Positions 27,306 to 38,982 of a stretch of 64,000 nt of DNA are shown here, in pieces. A program made the position numbers and the translations under genes. Position 1 is the first letter of the stretch. Each line of letters starts with the position of its first letter. Below the pieces are notes generated by a model. That model was not told where the DNA came from, ran no database searches, and saw nothing but the letters and a program-made list of their open reading frames with translations. Origin of the DNA: Histomonas meleagridis. Lineage: Eukaryota > Parabasalia > Tritrichomonadida > Dientamoebidae. The stretch spans positions 1,054,001-1,118,000 of the forward strand of contig WSYJ01000164.1 in the NCBI GenBank assembly GCA_020186115.1. Direction: 5' to 3'.

Positions 27306-29864
27306 TTATAAAGCGAATTTATTGTCTTCTTCGAAATCTGTTGCAAATGGATCCTCTTTAACATTAGATATTTTCATTATTGCTTCCAATGTTTCAGTAT
27401 TAGTAAATTCATTTTGCTCTTCAAAACTTTTTGTTATTTCTTCATTGTTAAATTTTTTATTCTTGATTTTAATTATTAAAATTATAAGTAAAATGATGAT
27501 AATAATTGCAGCAATTACTGTGCAAATCGATATGATAAGTGTTTTGTTATTATTATTATTATTTGGAATTGTTTCTGATTGAATTAAAATTGAAAAGAAA
27601 TTGGAATAAAAACTAAGATAATATGAATACATAACAATTGTATAATCATAATATATTATTAATGTCGGAATGTAAATATTATCTGTGGATCCAAATGAAA
27701 CTAAAAATGAATTCGAAATTAAAGTGTAAATTGAATTTGTTTTTGTTAGTATTAATGTAAATGTTAATGAAAATGTTTCTGTAACATTTATATTACTAGA
27801 AACAGATAAAGTGATGTTGGCATCGTATGATGTGAATGTGGTTGTATTTGCGTATGTCATTGATTTTGTGAATGTATTAGAGAATGAGTGCGATGATGCG
27901 AATGAATTCGTGGGCAATGGACGACACCCTTCAATAGTTGTACCTCGTGAAACATTTAATGTCCCAAATGTGTTTGATTCATATGCATTTGATGTAATTA
28001 CAATAGTTTCAACTGACTCAAATGAATTTAAACTGATATTTGGTTCTGTTTCACCATAATAATAAATGCATTTGAGATTATTACACCCTGAAAATGCTAA
28101 TTCGCCAATTGTTTCAACGCCTTCTTCAATATTAATTGCAAACAAATTAGAACATGAGTAAAATGTCATTGTTCCAATTGTTTTAATTGTTCTTGGAATT
28201 GTAATATTTCGTAATGAAGTACATGTTGAAAATGCTAATTCTCCAATTTCTTCAACGCCTTCTTCAATATTAACTGTGGTCAAATTAGAACATAAATAAA
28301 ATGCTCTTGTTCTAATCGTTTTAATAGTATTTGGAATTGTAATATTTCGTATTGAAGATCCTTCAAATGCTGATGATTGAATTGTTGTCACAGTGTTTGG
28401 AATTGATATTGTTTCTTTACCATTTGGATAACAATGAAGTTCTGTGATGTTTTTGTTATAAAGAATTCCATCATTATCATAATTAGAATATTTCGAATTA
28501 TTTAATGATACGATTATCATTCGAAGTTTTATACATCCTGAAAATGATGTGTTAGAAATTATTATAATTGAATTTGGAATTGTAATATTTGGTAATGAAA
28601 TACATGATCGAAATGCAGAATCACAAATTTCTTCAACTCCTTCTTCAATAGTAATTGACGTCAAATTATAACATTCTCGAAATGTATAACTACGAATTGT
28701 TTTAACTGTATTTGGAATTGTAATATTTTGCAATGAAATACATGAACGAAATGCTGATTCACCAATTGATGTGACGTTATTAATTGTAATATCTTGCAAT
28801 GAAATACATGAACGAAATGCTGATTCACCAATTGATGTGACGTTATTAATTGTAATATTTTGCAATGAAATACATGAACGAAATGCTGATTCACCAATTG
28901 ATGTGACGTTATTAATTGTAATATTTTGCAATGAAATACATGAACGAAATGCTGATTCACCAATTGATGTGACGTTATTAATTGTAATATCTTGCAATGA
29001 AATACATGAACGAAATGCTGATTCACCAATTGATGTGACGTTATTAATTGTAATATTTTGCAATGAAATACATGAACGAAATGCTGATTCACCAATTGAT
29101 GTGACGTTATTAATTGTAATATTTTGCAATGAAATACATGAACGAAATGCTGATTCACCAATTGATGTGACGTTATTAATTGTAATATCTTGCAGTGATG
29201 TACATGAATGAAATGCTGATTCACCAATTGATGTGACTGTATTTGATATTGTAATATTTTGTAATAAAGAATATGATTCAAATGCTTCATATGGAATATA
29301 ACTAACTCCATCTTGTATAATAACATTAATAGCTCTTTCTTTGAATTCTTTATTGTTAAAATCGAGATCAGTAGAAATTGTTAATGTTTGAGTTGTTTCA
29401 TCAAAACTGAGTTGGAATGTATTATGAACAAAAAATATTAAAAATATGAATGAAAATAATTTGTTTTTATTTTTATATTTGATTTGAAGTTTTTTTGGGA
29501 AAAATTCTTGAAATGAATGAAATTTTTTTATATCAATAAAATATAAGAGGTTTATATCATCTAAAATAGTTCTATAATGTAATAAAATATTAAAGTTTAT
29601 GTGTATATTTGAAATAAAATGGTTAAAGCAAAAAAAATATTTGAAAAATGTTAAAAATAGTTCCATAAAATCAGTAAAAATATGATATATAAGACATGCA
29701 CATATTACATAATTGAACAAATTGTAATTAATATTTAAAGGCCGATAAATTTTTGTATTAAATTTAATCCATAAGAATTTTTTTTTTCTCAATTTATTAA
29801 TTGATGATATCATAATATTGCATCCAATGTATATTACATTTAAAATGATCTGAGACAGCAGCAT
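27306..29864 (-). CDS. BspA-like LRR_5 surface protein A
   Basis: 852 residues from ATG 29864 (MLLSQIILN). About 130 poorly conserved, partly hydrophobic residues precede a signal-like segment (LFSFIFLIFFVHNTFQ). LRR_5 repeats follow, including seven near-identical 22-residue units NVTSIGESAFRSCISLQNITIN, then diverse repeats, the cap CIYYYGETEPNIS, a Ser/Thr stalk, the Tyr-rich segment (YYDYTIVMYSYYLSFYSNFF), an Ile-rich transmembrane helix and a tail ending EDPFATDFEEDNKFAL. The DPF in the tail resembles AP-2 ear ligands. It is the outer of two left-arm BspA genes; its repeats and tail reappear in the right-arm mosaic at 46934-49503. Confidence 0.88.
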   Translation of the reverse strand: MLLSQIILNVIYIGCNIMISSINKLRKKKFLWIKFNTKIYRPLNINYNLFNYVICACLIYHIFTDFMELFLTFFKYFFCFNHFISNIHINFNILLHYRTILDDINLLYFIDIKKFHSFQEFFPKKLQIKYKNKNKLFSFIFLIFFVHNTFQLSFDETTQTLTISTDLDFNNKEFKERAINVIIQDGVSYIPYEAFESYSLLQNITISNTVTSIGESAFHSCTSLQDITINNVTSIGESAFRSCISLQNITINNVTSIGESAFRSCISLQNITINNVTSIGESAFRSCISLQDITINNVTSIGESAFRSCISLQNITINNVTSIGESAFRSCISLQNITINNVTSIGESAFRSCISLQDITINNVTSIGESAFRSCISLQNITIPNTVKTIRSYTFRECYNLTSITIEEGVEEICDSAFRSCISLPNITIPNSIIIISNTSFSGCIKLRMIIVSLNNSKYSNYDNDGILYNKNITELHCYPNGKETISIPNTVTTIQSSAFEGSSIRNITIPNTIKTIRTRAFYLCSNLTTVNIEEGVEEIGELAFSTCTSLRNITIPRTIKTIGTMTFYSCSNLFAINIEEGVETIGELAFSGCNNLKCIYYYGETEPNISLNSFESVETIVITSNAYESNTFGTLNVSRGTTIEGCRPLPTNSFASSHSFSNTFTKSMTYANTTTFTSYDANITLSVSSNINVTETFSLTFTLILTKTNSIYTLISNSFLVSFGSTDNIYIPTLIIYYDYTIVMYSYYLSFYSNFFSILIQSETIPNNNNNNKTLIISICTVIAAIIIIILLIILIIKIKNKKFNNEEITKSFEEQNEFTNTETLEAIMKISNVKEDPFATDFEEDNKFAL
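28768..29230 (-). repeat. 66-bp tandem repeat, seven copies
   Basis: Seven copies of a 66-bp unit encoding one LRR of 22 residues, varying mainly at one Asn/Asp codon in the order N,N,D,N,N,D,N, so a 198-bp higher-order unit was probably copied. Homologues have five (right arm) and none (BspA B). Confidence 0.92.
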
Positions 29865-30201
29865 TAAGATATTGTTTTCAAAATGATTTTTTCAAGTTTA
29901 ATTGAGTTAAACAATAAAAAATAAACGTGTCAATTTTGAGTGAAATTACTTTTCACAACCGAAAAGTCAATTTATTTCTTCACAAAAAGTCATCCAGAAA
30001 AGTGTCTATCGAGGAAGTTTTTGACAGAAAAAGTGAAGATGCACTTTTGCTTACTTGGCATGCATCTAACGTTCTCCTATGATCATGAAATCAGATCAAA
30101 TCCCTTGAAAAACAATAATGTCTCATGGGAGTTACTCTTGTTACATTTAACTTTGAATCAAAATTATTAAAATTTTTTTCATTTATTATTTATTTATTTA
30201 T
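29865..30201. other. intergenic between BspA A and CDC5
   Basis: 337 bases, less AT-rich than most gaps. It contains several AAAAGTG/CACTTTT cores (for example near 29999 and 30030) and a short possible hairpin AAAGTGAAGATGCACTTT. No ORF of note. Confidence 0.45.
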
Positions 30202-31872
<1,671 letters not shown>

Positions 31873-32151
31873 TTAATTATTTTTAAATTTAATTTTTTTT
31901 TTTAATAATATTTCATGTCACATGTCTATAAACAAAACATGTGAAGTCATTTAACGTCTTTACAAAAAAAAAAAACTAAAATTATTAAAAATTTATTTAA
32001 AAAAAACTTATGTTAAAATTATTATTTTATTTAATCGTTATTTTATATCATTGTGCGAAGGATATTTATAGCTTCTTCTTCATTATTCTGACTTATTATT
32101 AAAACTTGTGCTATCTCAAAAAAATTTAATTTTCCACCAAATTCTTTCATA

Positions 32152-33670
32152 CAGTTAGGGATCAAAACGTGTCCCAGGAATCAAAGTGGTCGCATACGTT
32201 AAAATACGTCAATAAATAATCTTCAATAAAACCTCATTTTCCACAATGTCAACATTAACACCAGATATGCCCACAAGATCCAAAACCTTTAGGTCGACAT
32301 AGAGCATTAGATGAAGATAAAGAAGAAATAATTGTTCAAGCAATTATTGATTCATTCAATAAAAATCATGCAATGACCCAAAGGCAGATATTATATTTTA
32401 TCAAAAAAATATTTGATTTATCTTTAACAAAGGGATGGATAAATCAATTTTATCTTCGAAATATAGATAAAATCAAAAAATGTGCATCACTTCCTCAAGA
32501 AGACACAAGAATGACAGTTCCTGAAGGGCATTTAAGAGAACACTTTCAATACATGCATAAACATGTGGATGGAAGGTTAACAGAATTAGTTTTTAATTTA
32601 GATGAAGTAGGAATATCATCTTGGGAAGATTGAAAACCGAAGAAAGTTTTTGTTGATGCTAAAATTAACTCAAACAATGTTCATCATTATTCAACAAGAA
32701 AAGTAACTCATATGACACTCCTTACATGTGTTTCAGCAGCAGGTGATGCTCTTACTCCCATATTAATAACCAAACATATATATAGTGATGATTTATGGAT
32801 AAACGGTTTACGACAAGATGAATATGTAATGATCTGTATTCGAAATTCACCTTACGTTGATTCTGAGTTATTTAATGAATATATTAATGATGTATTGATT
32901 CCATATGTCAAATGTGTAGAAGAAAAATATGAAGTTAAAGAGTATGAAGCAATTTTATTAATGGATTCATTTGGTGCGCATTGTAACTTTGATATTCTAA
33001 AAGTTCTAGGAGAAAATAAAATTATTGTTTTATGTTTTCCTTCCCATACCACAAGCATTTGATTTGTCATTATTTGGCGTTTTTACAAAATCAAAAATAC
33101 TGTTGAAGATGAAGAAAGCCAAAAAATGGTAGAAAATGCAATTATTGTCATATTAAAGGCATACGAGCAGACCACAACATCATTTAACATTCGTGGGGCT
33201 TTCAGAAGGGCAGGAATAAGTACTAAAACTGTTGCTGGTAAGAGAGTTGTCGAATTTGTTGCCAAAGAGCTGGTTTCGAATCCGGGTTTTCATGAACTTT
33301 GGAATTTTAATATAAATATCGATGAAGTCAAAAAGAATAGGCAACACAAATTCGGCATCGTGAATTCTGAATACCTTCCACCTGGTTGTACTTTAATTAG
33401 CAACGAAACTCCAAAATATGAAGATGAAGATGAAATAAATCAACTTTTGCAATAAAAATTAAATTGCACTTTTTTTCTTATCTATATGAGATATCATAGT
33501 TCAAATGAATATTTATACTCAAAAGAATAATTTAAATTATTTTTATAAATATAAATTATTAAAACCAATAAATAAATGAGATATTTATGTTTGTTTCAAA
33601 AATTTCTGACATCTAAGTGTAAACGTATGGGACAACTTTAATTCATGGGACACGTTTAAATCCCTAACTG
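32152..33670 (+). mobile_element. pogo-like Tc1/mariner-superfamily transposon
   Basis: 1519 bp. Terminal inverted repeats of about 48 bp begin CAGTTAGGGAT and contain AACGTGTCCCA and CATACGTT at both ends, with a handful of mismatches. The element is flanked by TA at 32150-32151 and 33671-33672, the target duplication expected for Tc1/mariner. It encodes one transposase in several broken frames. Not present in the right arm. Confidence 0.9.
32271..33455 (+). pseudogene. DDE_1 (pogo-type) transposase, broken
   Basis: Pieces in order: an N-terminal helix-turn-helix region (QRQILYFIKKIFDLS ... INQFYLRNIDKI), the first catalytic Asp in FNLDEVGISSWED followed by an in-frame TGA, the second in LLMDSFGAHCN, and a frameshifted third in FDLSLFGVFTKS. 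The tail GAFRRAGIST and PPGCTLISNE is typical of the family. One stop and at least two frameshifts make it inactive. The full family enzyme binds the inverted repeats and moves the element by cut and paste into TA. Confidence 0.82.
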
Positions 33671-34217
33671 TAATTCTTGAACCAATGAAGTGTAGTTCCT
33701 ACACTAACTGTCAAAAATAACATCTCATGTTCTGCGATTAAATTGTACAAATTCCTAATATGTATGTTAGATGAAAATTATCACGAGGAATATTAAAACA
33801 ATCATCCTTCATTTTTCAGAATTTTATTTATTTATTAATTTTTTTTTTCGTTAAAGAATACGTTATATAATATACATATTTCTTTTTTACGTATAAAGAT
33901 TAAGACTATATGATGCCTGAAACATGGAAATTATCTAAATGTTTGGAGTTATTTTCATTTTTTTTAATCCAATTTAAAAATGTCAATTTGATATTTCTTT
34001 CGATTATGTACTCAAATGTAACATGGTGAAATTATCGTCACTTACTTAAGTTTTAAACCGTTCTCTGTTATATCTTCTTGACTTTAAACACTTAAATCTC
34101 ATTATTCAACACGTAATGTTATACTTATTCACATATATTTGAAACAACTTATACACAATTAAACTCTTTAAATTTACAATTAATTATTTTTTTTTTATTA
34201 CGCAAATTTTCTTAATA
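33671..34217. other. intergenic downstream of BspA B
   Basis: 547 bases. The first 145 hold the upstream half of the interrupted remnant. The rest is AT-rich with no gene seen. Confidence 0.5.
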
Positions 34218-36101
34218 TTAAATCCATTTATCTTCCTCGTCATTTATCAATTGTCTCACGTCCTGATTTATTACCTCGACTTTAGTTTCAGTATTTGAAG
34301 AAGTCGCAATACCATTTTCACTTCTTTCCTCTATTGGCTTATTGCTTTTACTGCGCTTGACTATAAAAATAACAATACCAATGGTAAGTAATACGACAGC
34401 GATCGAAGCGCATACAATTGCAATGATTGCTTCGTTCGATATTCCATTCTTAGCTTGTAATGTTGTGGAAATTAATGTAATGAAGTTGTTGGGAAAACTT
34501 ATGTAGAATGTGTATGTTATCATTGTGTATTCATAGTAAACAAAATCTGTTGTGATGTAAACGTATTCAGAAACAATCATAGTCATCGTGAATGAGTTCA
34601 ATAGTGACGGGACGCGCGATAATGTATGTGTAAGAGTAAGTGCGAAAGTGATGTTGGCATCGTATGATGTGAATGTGGTTGATTTGGTAAATGTATTTGT
34701 ATTTGTGAATGTGTTTGTATTTATGTAAGTCATTGATTTTGTGAATGTATTAGAGAATGAGTGCGATGATGTGAATGAATTCGTGGGCCATGGACGACAC
34801 CCTTCAATAGTTGTACCTCGTGAAACATTTAATGTCCCAAATGTGTTTGATTCATATGCATTTGATGTAATTACAATAGCTTCAACTGAATCAAATGAAT
34901 TTAAACTGATATTTGGTTCTGTTTCACCATAATAATAAATGCATTTGAGTTTATTACACTTTGAAAATGCTAATTCGCCAATTGTTTCAACGCCTTCTTC
35001 AATATTAACTGTAATCATATTAGAACATAAATAAAATGCTCTTGATTCAATTGTTTTAATTGTTCTTGGAATTGTGATATTTTGTAATGAAGTACATGAT
35101 TCAAATGCCATTGTTCCAATTGTTTCAACGCCTTCTTCAATATTAACTGTAATTAAATTAGAAGATGTGTAAAATGCCATTGTTCCAATTGTTTTAATTG
35201 TATTTGGAATTGTAATATTTTGTAATGAAGTACATGTTGAAAATGCTAATTCTCCAATTTCTTCAACGCCTTCTTCAATATTAACTGTAATCAAATTAGA
35301 ACATAAATAAAATGCTCTTGTTCTAATCGTTTTAATAGTATTTGGAATTGTAATATTTCGTATTGAAGATCCTTCAAATGCTGATGATTGAATTGTTGTC
35401 ACAGTGTTTGGAATTGATATTGTTTCTTTACCATTTGGATAACAATGAAGTTCTGTGATGTTTTTGTTATAAAGAATTCCATCATTATCATAATTAGAAT
35501 ATTTCGAATTATTTAATGATACGATTATCATTCGAAGTTTTATACATCCTGAAAATGATGTGTTAGAAATTATTATAATTGAATTTGGAATTGTAATATT
35601 TGGTAATGAAATACATGATCGAAATGCAGAATCACAAATTTCTTCAACTCCTTCTTCAATAGTAATTGACGTCAAATTATAACATTCTCGAAATGTATAA
35701 CTACGAATTGTTTTAACTGTATTTGGAATTGTAATATTTTGTAATGAAATACATGAACGAAATGCTGATTCACCAATTGATGTGACTGTATTTGATATTG
35801 TAATATTTTGTAATAAAGAATATGATTCAAATGCTTCATATGGAATATAACTAACTCCATCTTGTATAATAACATTAATAGCTCTTTCTTTGAATTCTTT
35901 ATTGTTAAAATCAACATTATTAGAAATTGTTAATGTTTTAGTTGTTTCATCAAAACTGAGTTGGAATGTATTATGAACAAAAAATATTAAAAATATGAAT
36001 GAAAATAATTTGTTTTTATTTTTATATTTGATTTCAAGTTTTTTATGGCGAAAATATTTATTTAAATTAAACTTGTTTTTGTCAAAAATAAAGAAAACCA
36101 T
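34218..36101 (-). CDS. BspA-like LRR_5 surface protein B
   Basis: 627 residues from ATG 36101 (MVFFIFDKNKF); a longer open frame begins at 36263 (MSKLTFY), and comparison with the right arm shows the family start MLLSTII at 36399, cut off here by one extra T. A signal-like segment (LFSFIFLIFFVHN) precedes about 14 LRR_5 repeats without the 66-bp array. The cap, stalk (NTFTNTNTFTKS) and Tyr-rich segment (YYEYTMITYTFYISF) follow, then a transmembrane helix and a tail (KRSKSNKPIEERSE ... DEEDKWI) unrelated to that of BspA A. Identity with A ends sharply in the stalk at about 34650, so the tail has been exchanged. Confidence 0.85.
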   Translation of the reverse strand: MVFFIFDKNKFNLNKYFRHKKLEIKYKNKNKLFSFIFLIFFVHNTFQLSFDETTKTLTISNNVDFNNKEFKERAINVIIQDGVSYIPYEAFESYSLLQNITISNTVTSIGESAFRSCISLQNITIPNTVKTIRSYTFRECYNLTSITIEEGVEEICDSAFRSCISLPNITIPNSIIIISNTSFSGCIKLRMIIVSLNNSKYSNYDNDGILYNKNITELHCYPNGKETISIPNTVTTIQSSAFEGSSIRNITIPNTIKTIRTRAFYLCSNLITVNIEEGVEEIGELAFSTCTSLQNITIPNTIKTIGTMAFYTSSNLITVNIEEGVETIGTMAFESCTSLQNITIPRTIKTIESRAFYLCSNMITVNIEEGVETIGELAFSKCNKLKCIYYYGETEPNISLNSFDSVEAIVITSNAYESNTFGTLNVSRGTTIEGCRPWPTNSFTSSHSFSNTFTKSMTYINTNTFTNTNTFTKSTTFTSYDANITFALTLTHTLSRVPSLLNSFTMTMIVSEYVYITTDFVYYEYTMITYTFYISFPNNFITLISTTLQAKNGISNEAIIAIVCASIAVVLLTIGIVIFIVKRSKSNKPIEERSENGIATSSNTETKVEVINQDVRQLINDEEDKWI

Positions 36102-36399
36102 AAAAGCATTTAAAATAGATATAGGAAGTAATGAGATATTAAGGCTTCTAAGTAAATTTAAATTGTGATGATGATAATATTCGATGTAATTGAAAAATCT
36201 TAAAAATTTTCTTGAAAGATTAATACAAATTTGATTTACCAGATAAAAAGTAAGTTTGGACATTCAGAATTTGGAAAGTTTTTGAATTTAATTTATTTAA
36301 TAAGAAAAAAGAATCTTTTAAATTATCAACAGATATGATATCGTTGCTTATGATAAATCTCCTATTTGAAAACATTGCGATAATTGTAGACAGCAGCAT

Positions 36400-37053
36400 C
36401 TAATAAGTACTATTTTTTATTGAGAAGTTCCTGTGGGATTCTAGATTTTTTCAAAATTTGACTGTTATGAAAAAAAATTTTTAAACGCTAGAATTTCTTA
36501 AAGGTACAAATGATCATTTTTCATAAAATTTGATTGGTTTTATCAGAATCACATTCAAAAAGCGTTATCGATACAACCAATTTTTTTTTTTTTTTATCAA
36601 AAAGTTTAACATAAAATCTTGTTTTTAGCCGCTGTTAAACTTCGAATCCTTTTTGTTTTTTGAAAAAAATTGTTCCTTGTGAGTTGTTTTGGCACTCATC
36701 TCTGACACTCCTTCTAGCGTTAATCAAATTCGTATGCACTATTTCATTTCTTTTGACAAAATCTCCCTTCTCTGATAATTTGATAACAATAATAAAGTCC
36801 ATAAATTTTACTTCTGATGATGCCTTCCAGAATATGCCAAGGTTTTGCTTTCCACTATAATTTAATTTTCCGTATTCATCTCACTAAATATATAACTGAA
36901 TATTCAGGTTTTGTTCTCTGATAATGTTTTCACATTTTTTCCCCACAGAATGAAAAATTAAATGAATCATTGAATCTCACAATTTTAGGTACCACATCTG
37001 TAAGAATAAATATCAAGTGTTTTTATGGTATTTGAAATCAGGAAAAATTGCCT
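36400..37053. other. intergenic between BspA B and EF-hand gene
   Basis: 654 AT-rich bases, shared with the right arm except for a 256-bp block present only there (46212-46467). No gene recognised. Confidence 0.55.
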
Positions 37054-37570
37054 TTATATTAAGCCTTGTTCCTTTGCAAATTCGCGCGCCATCTTCACCT
37101 CGTTTTCGCCTGATATTATTTCGTCAAAAGTAATTTTTTCCGTCACCGTTTTCGTCGTAGTAATCGATATTTTCTTCGATTTCTTCTTTTGAGTTCACGC
37201 GTACATTCGACATAATCATAAACTTCTTAAACTCTGTCCGAGTGAGATATCCTTTGTGTCCTTCATCGCACCCATCAAAGAAAATCTTTGCAAGTGGACC
37301 GATATTTCCAAAGTTACGTGTATACAATGATATAAATAAATTCCAGAATTCATCGAATGTGATTGTGCCACTTTTGTCAATATCGGCAGCTTCGAAAACA
37401 TATTTTGCAGAAATTTCCGAACCATATCCCATATATGTATAAAAATGTGTAAATTCTTTTAAGTCTAATGAGCCATTTTTATCAACATCACAATTATTAA
37501 ATGATGTTTGTGCCAGTGAGAAGAGCTGATCAGGAGTATATTCGTCATCTTCTACCTCTCTTAACAACAT
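37054..37570 (-). pseudogene. EF-hand calcium-binding protein, left copy, one frameshift
   Basis: From ATG 37570 (MLLREVEDDEYTPDQ). Three canonical loops: CDVDKNGSLDLKEF, ADIDKSGTITFDEF and YDENGDGKITFDEI, plus a degenerate one (CDEGHKGYLTRTEF). The last loop is broken by a run of six T at 37134-37139 where the right copy has five, so the frame ends GDGKNYF. Read through, it would be about 171 residues, calmodulin-like. Function: Ca2+ sensor, target unknown. Confidence 0.75.
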
Positions 37571-38802
37571 GTTCCAAGGAAAGAAGTGAAGTAAATTTGT
37601 GTAAACCACTGAAACTGTTTGCCACACAACAACACCCTTTCAAATAACAACTTTTTGAAAACATTTTTCGGAAAAGTTTTTTAACGTTTATATTCAAACT
37701 TTATTCTCCAATTTGCATAAATTGGTGTGGAAAGTACCTTTGAATCAAAATAAGTGATAAACATCATTTTTCAATTAAGATAGGATTTGGCAAAAAAAAA
37801 TCTCTGAAAAAATACGATCAAAATAATCTCAAAAGCTGGTGATTTTTGGATCATATTGTTGAAGGAAATGCTCGGATAAATAAACGGTCAAAAATTGTAC
37901 GTTAATTGAAAAAAAAATGGATATCAAAGCAATCGTAAATTCAAAAATTACCAATCATTAAAAAACATACCTGCTGTTAATAATTATACCTTCAAGGTAA
38001 TAATTTACTTGTATACAAAGATGAAGTGAAAAGTTCAAATAATTTTTTCTCAAGGTAAAATTGATTTCAAACCAAAAAAACAACATCACGATAATACCTA
38101 ATGTACCCACAATAACACCTTTCATTTAAAGAAAAATCCACAAGACAAATTTATGAAAATGGTCTAAATTTAACTTTAATTTAAAAAACCTGTCTTCAGA
38201 AATTTTAGAATACCTAATGGAATTTATTACCTACCAATCATATTTTTATTTTAATGATTACAGCTGTTTCAAATCAATTTTTAATTTTAGGCATGATTTC
38301 TATACTTTACATCGTATTTGTGTGTTTTACTCGAAGTGCAAATCATATCGTATAACTATCGTCAACTTGGGACGGCCCCCGAAAATTGGCAGTTGATTTG
38401 AGTGCTTATTTGTGGGGTGTTTGTTCTCGATATAATTTAAATATATTACGTATCCATGAATCAAAATAAAATATTAAAACTCTAACCCATTTATATACCT
38501 GTATGGAGAAAAAATTCGGGATTTCCATGATAGAAAAACTAAATTAATCATTTGGTAAATTTATCTAGAAAAAATCTGAAAAATTATAAAATGATTTCAA
38601 TGCCTTGGTAAATAATAGTAGATATAGATGACATTAAACTCTAATTATCAACAAAGTCTCACTCTTAACAAAATTTTTGTGAAACTTGCAGAGAACGTTA
38701 AATCATTTTAACTTTTTAATTAATTTATATTGGTTGAATCGTGAACGATCAAGTAAAAAAAAAAAAAAAGAAATTTATGAAGCATAAATTTGGAAGAAAA
38801 TC
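37571..38802. other. long intergenic stretch of the left arm
   Basis: 1232 AT-rich bases. The only coding-like piece is 38223-38469 on the plus strand, whose right-arm copy is an open frame of 83 residues (44611-44862, minus); here a run of five C instead of four breaks it. Nothing else recognised. Confidence 0.5.
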
Positions 38803-38878
38803 GGATAATCGCTTAAATCTACCAACTTTTTAAATGACAAATATTCAATACTTTATAAAAGCTTTTTGAATAAAATTA
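38803..38878 (+). repeat. terminal inverted repeat of the MULE, left end
   Basis: 76 bp beginning GGATAATCGCTTAAAT and ending GAATAAAATTA. It is the reverse complement of 40888-40963 with a single mismatch. Confidence 0.92.
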
Positions 38879-38982
38879 CAAAAGCAAGAAATAAAAACAT
38901 TGGTATTATAATACTTATAAAAATAAATATTTATAAGTCAGAACAATATAACAATAAGAATTAAATTTTTTATTAATATAAT

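Larger units (their letters stand above)
32043..33815 (-). pseudogene. gene remnant split by the pogo-like element
   Basis: Outside the transposon the minus strand encodes MKDDCFNIPRDNFHLTYI and, after a frameshift, IRNLYNLIAEHEM ... VGTTLHWFKN up to 33673. Past the insertion it continues as KEFGGKLNFFEIAQVLI ... EEAINILRTMI to a TAA at about 32043. The two halves meet at the TA target, with a one-base phase change. Family not recognised. The frame was already damaged, or was damaged afterwards. Confidence 0.45.

Noticed and set aside
28768-29230. CRISPR-like array
   Set aside because: Repeats are contiguous without unique spacers, lie inside a eukaryotic coding frame and encode LRRs.
28661-29326. 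221-residue His/Gln-rich minus-strand frame and 146-residue plus-strand frame over the LRR array
   Set aside because: Both are shadow frames created by the 66-bp repeat; the LRR frame has recognisable protein and continues on both sides.
29940-30170. 76-residue plus-strand ORF upstream of BspA A
   Set aside because: No recognisable protein, unusual composition and no counterpart beside the other BspA genes.
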